In this document: piece by piece, positions 1 through 7,200 of the stretch
How positions within the stretch are numbered: the first letter of the stretch is position 1
How the letters are laid out: each line of letters starts with the position of its first letter
Source of the DNA: an uncultured Granulosicoccaceae bacterium
Lineage (GTDB): Bacteria; Pseudomonadota; Gammaproteobacteria; Granulosicoccales; Granulosicoccaceae
Assembly (NCBI GenBank): GCA_938041955.1
Contig: CALISD010000164.1
Coordinates: forward strand, 1 to 34,555
DNA: 34,555 bases
Reading direction: 5' to 3'
Notes under the pieces: model-generated
What the model was told of the DNA's origin: nothing
Database searches by the model: none
The model's input: the letters and a program-made list of their open reading frames with translations, nothing else
Made by a program: the position numbers and the translations under genes

Positions 1-3000
1 TTCTGCGCATTAGCAACAGGCTTCACGTTCACTGAAGCTGGCTCTACAGTGATATCAATACTCGCAACAGCACTGTCATCCGTGCCATCGTTTACTTTGA
101 ATGTGAAGCTATCTGCGCCAGAAAAAAAGCTATTGGGAGTATAAGTCAGATTAGGCGCCGTACCCGTCAAAGTACCATTCGAAGGCGCCGCAATGACCCG
201 GTAGCTCAAAACGCCACCGTCTGCGTCACTGCCACTTAATTGCAGTGCAAGCGGCGTTATTGTATCAGTTGACAACAACTGCTGATTGGCAACAGGGGTA
301 CTGTTCACCTGAGCGGGCGCCACCACATTAAAAACTACTGTTGCCGGATTACTATTCAGTGCCCCGTCGCTGGTAGTGAATATCAGAGAATCGATCCCTA
401 AATACCCAGGGCTCGGCTTATATAAAAGATTCGGCGCAGTACCAGTGACGGTACCATTCTGTGCACTATTGGTGATCTGGTAAGTCAACGAATCATTGTT
501 TAAGTCAGATCCTGTTAGAACAATCTCCAACGCAGCATTGTTGCTGATATTAATTTCCTGTGCGTTCGCAATCGGCGCCACATTCTCTACATTTGCATTA
601 GGATCTATTGAGTAGCTAAAGCGTCTCGACCTGTCGACCGCCAGTGAATTCGTCACATCATCCGGATAGTAATCCAGCGCTGTGCCACCACTAGCGGCAC
701 TATCACCAATGAAGAATAGTCGCAGATTGGTTGGATTGCCGATCAGACTACGAGACAGCGATAGCTCCACTCTTTCGGCAACCACACTTGATGTAAGCGT
801 TCCTATCGATTGCCATGCCCATTGATTCTGTGTCGAGCCGGTGTAGCGAAACAAGACGTTGCCTTCTATCGCATAGTCAATACCAATGGAGTATTCATTG
901 CTGAACCCTTTGAAGCCGGTACTGTCATTGGTATCGGCGTCCAGGTAGATTGAGTGGCCCCAGGACAAACTAACCGGTCCAAACTGATCGTAGGCAATAT
1001 AGAAATTATTCTCATCATGCCCCATCCATGCTTCTTTCCAGTTTATTCGATTGTCGTTACCGGTGACGTCGTCCGGATCACTACCGAAGGACCCGGCGTT
1101 TGGCCATTCACTGAAGGAGCCATCGATCGATACATTGGCCAACGCATTTGACAGAGTGCCACCACCAACAGAAAGTTGTGGCTCAACGTTAAACACAATC
1201 GCGGCCGGCTCACTCACTTTTACGCCATCACTGACGCTAAATTCGATCTGATCAACCCCTGTGAATCCGCTTGCGGGCGTATAAACCAGGTTAGGTGTAA
1301 CACCCGTTATCACACCATTCACCGGTGTAGTGACTCCCGTAAAAGACAGAGTCTGCCCCTCGTTGTCACTGCCACTCAGGAGAAAAGATAACGGCTGATC
1401 GATCACTGTGGCCAGCACTTGCCGGTTAGCAATCGGGGCACTGTTGGCAGGTCTTGGTAATTGAACGTTAATTTCAGCAACCGCCACAGAACTGTCAAGC
1501 ACACCATCCGTAGCAATAAACGTAAACGAATCAATGCCACTGAAGCCCACATTAGACACATAAGTCAGATCTGGTGGTGTGCCGGTGAGTACGCCATGTT
1601 GCGGTTGAGTCTGAACTATAAATGAAAGTGCATCATCATCCGGATCTACTCCGTTGAGAACCACGGAGGTAGCTTCCAGTGTCTTTGCCGGTACCGTTAT
1701 TGGTGTCGCCACAGGCGCTCTGTTAATTGGCAGCACCGGGCTTATCGCTACGCTATGTGTCGCTGCATTGTTAAAAGTGAGGGTCAGTGTTCCTTGATCC
1801 ACAGCAAACGAGCTGACCCCACTGACTGACAAATTGTTGATCATTCCGGGACTTAGAACAACAGTGACCTCTCCTTCTCCTTCAAACACAAAATCCAATG
1901 CATTACCATCACCTGTAAGTGACAATAGACGTGCACGCATGGGTAAATTTGTAATACGGGTTACCGCATCTGCAGTGGTGCCGGTGCTGATCGAATAACT
2001 ACCCGCCGTATCAGGCAGGAACACTTGCGTGTCGTCGTAAGCGTACCAGTTTGCAACACTCTTGATTCTATTTGAACCACCGAGCTTTAATGCAAACTGC
2101 CCTAAATCTGCAGAGTCCACACTAACGTCAATAGTGTCTCCAGAGCCTATTGACACGTTAGCCGACTGGAATGATTTAATTCTATTGTGTAGATCGTCGA
2201 GCGTTGTGAATTCAGTGCCCTTCGATTTCGCGTACGCTATTGTGTCTGCGAACATAGCTTTCGAATAGACTCCGGCAGCCGCCTGTGTGGTCGGTCCATA
2301 GTCATGCCACAACCAGTGAAGGATTGGCTTTTGCCCGTGCGTCAACAGATGATCGATCTCAGCTCGCCATATATCACCCGCCTGGGCCGGGTTGTAGTTG
2401 AGAACATCAATAAGAGTGAAATCCGGTGACATATTTAAACTGAAATACAGCATGTCATGCTGCGGTTCCAGAAAGCCGATAGCCCCTTGATATCCAGATC
2501 CGACCGCCCCTGTCCTGCCACTAAAGTACTGAAACCACTGATTCAGATTTTCAACAACATTGAGGTTTTCAGCATTTCCGGGTACCGCGCCGCCCACGAC
2601 TTCAATTCCTAACCGGGAGCCTATTTCGTTTTTACTCTGATTGAATTCAAATTCAAGTTGGGCATCTGTCAAATTACTTGTGTAATGAGGATGCGACCAT
2701 GAGTGCGTACCGAGTTCGTTACCCAGATCAATATACTGTTGGTACAAAGGCGCAGATACCCCCCAATCAGTATACTGCCCGCTGGCAGGATCATTGCCGA
2801 TATCTATATAGTATGAGCCAACAAAATTGTAGTCCCTTTTCCAATCCTTGATCAAATCAAGCAACGGTATTTCGGTATTGGGTAGTTCCGCAGCGATCAT
2901 CGCCTGATCCATGTCGTTGCGAGCAATAAACACACTATCGTTTCTGGATATTTGCAACGATACCGGAGCCACATCTCCAAACACGGCCCACTGTAGAACG

Positions 3001-3764
3001 CTCCAGAGCAAATTGTTATCAGCCATTATCTGATCGTTGGCAAAATGTATCACACGCCCCGCCCTATCGATCACCTGCAAGCCGGAGTGAACGGCACCAG
3101 CGGCGTCTACGCTGGTAAGCACTGTTGACTGCTCGCCGTTCGCAGGCGCAAAAGACCCGAACCAGATTTGATCGTATGAAACCAGCTCCTCTCCAGGTGA
3201 ATAACCCCGGGTGGCCGGATGATCAACGCTCGTCACACTTACCGTTGCCGCTTCACCGCTAACATATTCTACGATCCTGACGCCAAGCACTTCTGCCATG
3301 ACTGCACCGCCATCACTGAAAGACTGATCAGTGGCACTCGCCATCATAAATTCGCCAGACGTCACAATTGCCACCCCCGCTTGTTGAGCCTGTAGCAAGG
3401 CGCTTCGAATGGCGGTACGGTTCTGCTGCTGCACGTGGGAGAATGCCGGCAGCAGCAATACGTCGTATTTCAGCAGCGCAGTCGGATCGACAAGGCTTTC
3501 TTCACTCAACAGGTCGAAGGGTATACCTGCCATTGTTGCCTGATTCTGCATCGCGGCATAAAGCTGATTGTAGGCGAACTGGTCGTAGAAGTTTGCCTTG
3601 GAAGCTTCAGAATGCACGATCGCAATTCGACGGTCTTCCATCGGCATCTGGGCCAAAGCAGATGCGGACGAAACACTGCCGCCCACTGAAAGCGGCTCGC
3701 TACCACAACCAAAGACAAATATAACCAGGCATAGAACTATCCAAACACTCTTAATTCGTTCCAT
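1..3764 (-). CDS. Large lipoprotein: NodB-like deacetylase with cadherin-like repeats and a CBM9-like domain (3' end outside window)
   Basis: The frame is open from an ATG at 3764 to the left edge, so about 1254 residues are visible and the C-terminus is missing. The N-terminus is a lipoprotein signal with a lipobox ending VFGC (Cys20), so the mature protein should be membrane-anchored and face the periplasm or cell surface. Residues about 40-210 look like a Rossmann or amidotransferase-like domain. Residues about 275-560 look like a divergent NodB-type polysaccharide deacetylase: RNDMD (Asp284, Asp286) as the metal/base motif, HSWSH (His354, His358) as the zinc pair, and LHWLWHDYG as a late motif. 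From about residue 675 there are tandem-95/cadherin-like repeats (starts near 675, 775, 1055, 1150, 1240). These are interrupted at about 858-1055 by a CBM9/DOMON-like sugar-binding segment containing IDGSFSEWP. The likely role is deacetylation or binding of an exopolysaccharide or cell-wall glycan. The substrate is unknown. No other start fits the lipobox. Confidence 0.72.
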   Translation of the reverse strand, partial: MERIKSVWIVLCLVIFVFGCGSEPLSVGGSVSSASALAQMPMEDRRIAIVHSEASKANFYDQFAYNQLYAAMQNQATMAGIPFDLLSEESLVDPTALLKYDVLLLPAFSHVQQQNRTAIRSALLQAQQAGVAIVTSGEFMMASATDQSFSDGGAVMAEVLGVRIVEYVSGEAATVSVTSVDHPATRGYSPGEELVSYDQIWFGSFAPANGEQSTVLTSVDAAGAVHSGLQVIDRAGRVIHFANDQIMADNNLLWSVLQWAVFGDVAPVSLQISRNDSVFIARNDMDQAMIAAELPNTEIPLLDLIKDWKRDYNFVGSYYIDIGNDPASGQYTDWGVSAPLYQQYIDLGNELGTHSWSHPHYTSNLTDAQLEFEFNQSKNEIGSRLGIEVVGGAVPGNAENLNVVENLNQWFQYFSGRTGAVGSGYQGAIGFLEPQHDMLYFSLNMSPDFTLIDVLNYNPAQAGDIWRAEIDHLLTHGQKPILHWLWHDYGPTTQAAAGVYSKAMFADTIAYAKSKGTEFTTLDDLHNRIKSFQSANVSIGSGDTIDVSVDSADLGQFALKLGGSNRIKSVANWYAYDDTQVFLPDTAGSYSISTGTTADAVTRITNLPMRARLLSLTGDGNALDFVFEGEGEVTVVLSPGMINNLSVSGVSSFAVDQGTLTLTFNNAATHSVAISPVLPINRAPVATPITVPAKTLEATSVVLNGVDPDDDALSFIVQTQPQHGVLTGTPPDLTYVSNVGFSGIDSFTFIATDGVLDSSVAVAEINVQLPRPANSAPIANRQVLATVIDQPLSFLLSGSDNEGQTLSFTGVTTPVNGVITGVTPNLVYTPASGFTGVDQIEFSVSDGVKVSEPAAIVFNVEPQLSVGGGTLSNALANVSIDGSFSEWPNAGSFGSDPDDVTGNDNRINWKEAWMGHDENNFYIAYDQFGPVSLSWGHSIYLDADTNDSTGFKGFSNEYSIGIDYAIEGNVLFRYTGSTQNQWAWQSIGTLTSSVVAERVELSLSRSLIGNPTNLRLFFIGDSAASGGTALDYYPDDVTNSLAVDRSRRFSYSIDPNANVENVAPIANAQEINISNNAALEIVLTGSDLNNDSLTYQITNSAQNGTVTGTAPNLLYKPSPGYLGIDSLIFTTSDGALNSNPATVVFNVVAPAQVNSTPVANQQLLSTDTITPLALQLSGSDADGGVLSYRVIAAPSNGTLTGTAPNLTYTPNSFFSGADSFTFKVNDGTDDSAVASIDITVEPASVNVKPVANAQ

Positions 3765-4093
3765 GTTTCTCAATTAACCGTTCTATTACAACAAATAAAT
3801 TAAACGGCGACATCATATAAAGCTGAAGTCATACATTGGTTTAGAGCCGACTCGGCACAAACCACTGGCAGGAAATGCCATCACGGCGAAAGCAGGTTGA
3901 TATATCCCGTAAAATAGTGTGATGATGATTCCATTAACAGGAAATATCCGCTGACTCATGCATGACGCTATTTTATTAGCGCCAATCACACCCACACGTC
4001 ACTACAGGTAAATTGCAGCACCATACGGCCGCAATCTCTACACCAGTAGTTTCGCAATGACATTTGTGAAAGCCCGAAAGCCCGACAGGATCA
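3765..4093. other. Intergenic, no gene seen
   Basis: This gap separates the ligase stop from the start of the large lipoprotein, both on the minus strand. It must hold the lipoprotein promoter or be read through from the ligase, but I see no convincing -35/-10 pair. The short open frames here have no coding character. A small direct repeat (gaaagcccgaaagcccga) lies near 4069-4086, next to the ligase stop. Confidence 0.5.
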
Positions 4094-4951
4094 TCACTCC
4101 TCCGGACGAATTCGAAGATACCTTGCGAACCGCGGTTTTCCACTCCGGGTTGTCCCCTGATAGCGGTAAGTTACCAGACTACCGACCGCTGGTGGATTTT
4201 GCCGATCATCGTCTGTAAACCCAGAGCCAATTTTGAATCTAACACCGGCGCTATCTTCAACCAGAATACTTCCCATCATGTTGACATATTTCCCCTTACC
4301 CGGGAGATGAGCCAGCACTCGAGCCTCTGCGTCAGTGTGAAGCTTCAACTTCAACAGACCATAATGTCTGCCACCGATGTAGCCCGCGTCTTCCCGCCGC
4401 AGCATCAGCCCTTCTCCGCCTTGTTTTGTTATACGGTCTAATTGTATAAGAAGGTCATCATGTGACGTTACACGTGTTTGCGATACCTGCTCCACCCAGG
4501 GATCCGACACACTGTGAAGGAGAGTCTCAATATGGGCCTGGCGATCGCTGAAACCACCGGTAGCCTTCGGTGCATCAAACACCATAAATTTGACAGTTCG
4601 CCACGCAGCATCGTCAGGCACCTGATCGCGAATAGCCTGCATCAATTGCTGAAATTGATTGCGACCAATCCATAACTCACCGTCAAGAACCTCGTTTGGG
4701 AGGTTGGCCACAAACCAGTCCGGCGCCCGATAAACACCCCCGCCGCGAGAGACAAATTTTTCACCATCCCACCAGGCTCTCGCCCCGTCGTACTTTTCAC
4801 TGACCCAGTAGCGACTCAATTCAATGTCAGCATGATAGCGCTCTGCCAACACAATAGGCGGACCCGCCTCCAGCGCAAAAACCGGAGAGACTGTGACAGC
4901 AGAAAGGGAAAGGGCGATTACTGCGGGCAACAAACGATAAGACAACTGCAT
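4094..4951 (-). CDS. ligE: Secreted ATP-dependent DNA ligase, LigE type
   Basis: This gene encodes a 285-residue ATP-dependent DNA ligase made of little more than the catalytic core (adenylation domain plus OB fold), the usual size for the bacterial LigE family. Motif I is EKYDGARAW with Lys53 as the expected AMP-accepting lysine. Motif Ia is SRGGGVYRAP, motif III DGELWIG, motif IV EGLMLRR and motif V LKLKL. The N-terminus is a clear Sec signal peptide (charged start, hydrophobic run, VFA before LEAG near residue 26), so the enzyme is predicted to act in the periplasm. In other proteobacteria LigE has been linked to periplasmic or extracellular DNA, but that role is inference here. A weak GAGGT lies rather far upstream of the ATG. 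It appears to be a single-gene unit: about 300 bp separate it from ndh upstream, and no partner genes are seen. Confidence 0.9.
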   Translation of the reverse strand: MQLSYRLLPAVIALSLSAVTVSPVFALEAGPPIVLAERYHADIELSRYWVSEKYDGARAWWDGEKFVSRGGGVYRAPDWFVANLPNEVLDGELWIGRNQFQQLMQAIRDQVPDDAAWRTVKFMVFDAPKATGGFSDRQAHIETLLHSVSDPWVEQVSQTRVTSHDDLLIQLDRITKQGGEGLMLRREDAGYIGGRHYGLLKLKLHTDAEARVLAHLPGKGKYVNMMGSILVEDSAGVRFKIGSGFTDDDRQNPPAVGSLVTYRYQGTTRSGKPRFARYLRIRPEE

Positions 4952-5250
4952 TACAACAACTACTCAATTACCTCGAAATATTATTTCAGCAACTATATAA
5001 AAATTAAACTGTTATCCTGCTCTCATTTTGTTAAGAGGTAATAACTAGTCGGAGCCAACTTCTAATCGATCGAAACTTATCTACTCAATCACAGCGACTC
5101 AAAGGAACCAATATAGATCAGTTAACCGGTCACACCTCCTCCCGCTTCAAAAAGGCCGTACTACCAGAATCTCAACCCACTCATAGACCCACTATTTGGC
5201 GAAGCCAGGCTTAGGACTACACATTCGCTGATTCGTTAACCCGAACTCAG
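4952..5250. other. Intergenic between ndh and the ligase gene
   Basis: About 300 bases follow the ndh stop and precede the ligase start on the minus strand. The part nearest the ligase (4970-5030) is AT-rich and probably contains its promoter, but no clear consensus hexamers are seen. No good terminator hairpin was found after ndh. Confidence 0.4.
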
Positions 5251-6567
5251 TTAATGCAACTTTATTTCAGGATGCACAGACCGCCTGAATATATTAGACA
5301 GTGTGAACAACGCTGTTCTCATGTATCCGAACAACGACACCTGATGCATCTTGTATAGAGACAGATAAACGATCCGTGCGACTACCCCCTCAATTCGAAC
5401 ATTTTTTATTGCATTGCCCATCAGATTACCCACAGTAGAATAGCTACCCAGCGACACCAATGAACCATAGTCACGGTATTTAAATTCCAACAGAGGCTCC
5501 CCCTTTATTTTTAATCGAATGCTGCGCGCTAAAAGCGTAGCCTGCTGATGAGCGGACTGCGCGCGTGGGGGAATAAATTTACCGTCTTCCCACTCACATG
5601 AGGCACAGTCACCGATGGCAAATATATTTTCATCAAGTGTTGTTTGCAAAGTGCTCGTCACACTCAATTGATTGATTCTATTCTGCTCAAGGCCATCGCT
5701 ATTTTGCAATAGATCCGGTGCCTTAATACCAGCCGCCCAGACAGAAATATTACTCGGAAATTGTTTGCCACTTTTGGTATGCACCGTATCAGGAGTCACT
5801 TCAGTAACCGTTTCACCTGTGTATATTTCAATTTCCAACTTTTTAAGTTGCTTAGTGGTGGCGCTAGACAGATACTCGGGCAGCGCCGGCAATATTCGAT
5901 CAGCTCCTTCTATAATTCGAACACTTATACTCACTGATTGTTCGCTTATATCCATATACGAATCCAGTAAGTCGGCAATCTGCCTGAGCTGCGCCGCCAG
6001 TTCAACGCCTGTAGCACCCGCTCCGATAATAGCTATGTCAAGCTTGCGTTCCTCGATAGAATTATCCGACGAAAATATTTGCGTGTAGGTTTGCACCAGG
6101 CGCTTGTGAAAGTTCTCTGCCTGTTGTGTTGTATCGAGATACAGGCAATGATCACTAACACCGGGAACCCCAAAATCATTACTGACACTGCCAACGGCAA
6201 TCACCAAAGTATCGTAACTTATGTGGCGCTCTTTACTGAGTAACTCTTCTTTATCATCAAATATCGGTGCCAGAATAATCTGCTTTTTCTTCCGATCAAT
6301 GGCGCTGAGAGCACCTAACCGGAATCTGAAGCCACAACGCCTGGCCTGTGCCAGGAACGATATCTCATTGACGTTTGGATCAAATGATCCGGCCGCAACC
6401 TCATGCAAAAGCGGTTTCCAGATATGCGTCAGTTGCTGATCAATAAGGGTAACAATTACCGCTTTTGTGCGCTTGAACCGACGACCGAGTTGTGATGCCA
6501 ATGCCAACCCGGCAGCGCCACCGCCTACAATAATTATGTTGTGCTGCTTGACTGAATTCATAGTCAT
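5251..6567 (-). CDS. ndh: Type II NADH dehydrogenase (NDH-2)
   Basis: The product is a 438-residue single-subunit, non-proton-pumping NADH:quinone oxidoreductase that binds FAD and sits on the inner face of the membrane. Residues 11-21 form the FAD dinucleotide fold (IIIVGGGAAGL). The NADH-binding fold lies near residues 180-195 (IIGAGATGVELAAQ). The second FAD contact is FAIGDCA near residue 318. The C-terminus, with hydrophobic/amphipathic segments and a final PEIKLH, matches the membrane-binding tail typical of NDH-2. Length is normal for the family. Translation can start at the first ATG (6567) or at a second ATG two codons later. Neither has a clear Shine-Dalgarno sequence. It is transcribed alone and divergently from the hydrolase gene at 7198. 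Confidence 0.93.
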   Translation of the reverse strand: MTMNSVKQHNIIIVGGGAAGLALASQLGRRFKRTKAVIVTLIDQQLTHIWKPLLHEVAAGSFDPNVNEISFLAQARRCGFRFRLGALSAIDRKKKQIILAPIFDDKEELLSKERHISYDTLVIAVGSVSNDFGVPGVSDHCLYLDTTQQAENFHKRLVQTYTQIFSSDNSIEERKLDIAIIGAGATGVELAAQLRQIADLLDSYMDISEQSVSISVRIIEGADRILPALPEYLSSATTKQLKKLEIEIYTGETVTEVTPDTVHTKSGKQFPSNISVWAAGIKAPDLLQNSDGLEQNRINQLSVTSTLQTTLDENIFAIGDCASCEWEDGKFIPPRAQSAHQQATLLARSIRLKIKGEPLLEFKYRDYGSLVSLGSYSTVGNLMGNAIKNVRIEGVVARIVYLSLYKMHQVSLFGYMRTALFTLSNIFRRSVHPEIKLH

Positions 6568-6580
6568 ATTTTTCGATTAA

Positions 6581-6608
6581 ATTATGACTTTATAATGCCA
6601 CAGAGCAA
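6581..6608 (-). promoter_or_regulatory. Possible promoter of ndh
   Basis: On the minus strand, TTGCTC (6608-6603) and CATAAT (6586-6581) are separated by 16 bases. The predicted transcription start lies only a few bases upstream of the ndh ATG, so the leader would be very short. This would fit with the absence of a Shine-Dalgarno sequence. Only the hexamers support the call. Confidence 0.35.
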
Positions 6609-6674
6609 ATGCTTGCAGAGCATAATATTACCTACTCACCACACTGCATAATTCTGTAAAATACACTCTGTGTC

Positions 6675-6851
6675 ATGCACATATGGGTCGATGTTGCCGC
6701 CGATATACACAGTACTCTTATGGATGAGGCAGCACAGCATCATTCAATTCTCAACATACAACCAACTATCAATCGAAAGGTTTTGGTGCGAGCAAGTGAA
6801 TTAGGTGCTAATAAAACCAGATTAGTGAAAAGCGCATCGAACAGCTCGTAA
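6675..6851 (+). CDS. Possible 58-residue ORF in the ndh/hydrolase gap
   Basis: An open frame from ATG 6675 to TAA 6849-6851 encodes 58 residues. The C-terminal half (INRKVLVRASELGANKTRL) has the strand-helix-turn-helix look of ribbon-helix-helix antitoxins of the CcdA/VapB kind. There is no clear ribosome binding site, and no toxin-like frame follows before the hydrolase gene. It could be a remnant or chance. The remainder of the 630-base gap (6568-7197) shows no other convincing feature. Confidence 0.22.
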   Translation: MHIWVDVAADIHSTLMDEAAQHHSILNIQPTINRKVLVRASELGANKTRLVKSASNSS

Positions 6852-7186
6852 CAGCAGAGCCATTTTGAGTTGCGCCCACTGCAACACTCTTGCAAGAATA
6901 AAGAACATACGCTGGCTGGGTACATAACACCGGCATCTAACACCCTCCACTACTCAATGAGCGATGCCTTCTCTTTTTCTGCTGCTCACACCTGAAAAAT
7001 CACGCTAATCACTTTACGCCGTATTTTCAGCTAGATGGTTGCCTGCTCCACGCAAATAATCGCCCACGACAACATCAAAAAACGCACCATACCAACAAAT
7101 CAGTATGATAGGTCCGCCTTACCGATAGTATTTTCTGTGTGTAACACGACTAGCTGAGATAATCGAGTTTTGCTTTAGACCGTGTC

Positions 7187-7200
7187 GAGGCGTAACCATT
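7187..7200 (+). promoter_or_regulatory. Shine-Dalgarno site pointing to an ATT start
   Basis: GAGG at 7187-7190 lies seven bases before an in-frame ATT at 7198. Between the upstream stop (7126-7128) and the end of the signal peptide there is no ATG or GTG, and the only TTG (7237) would remove most of the signal peptide. This site therefore decides the start of the hydrolase gene. Confidence 0.45.
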
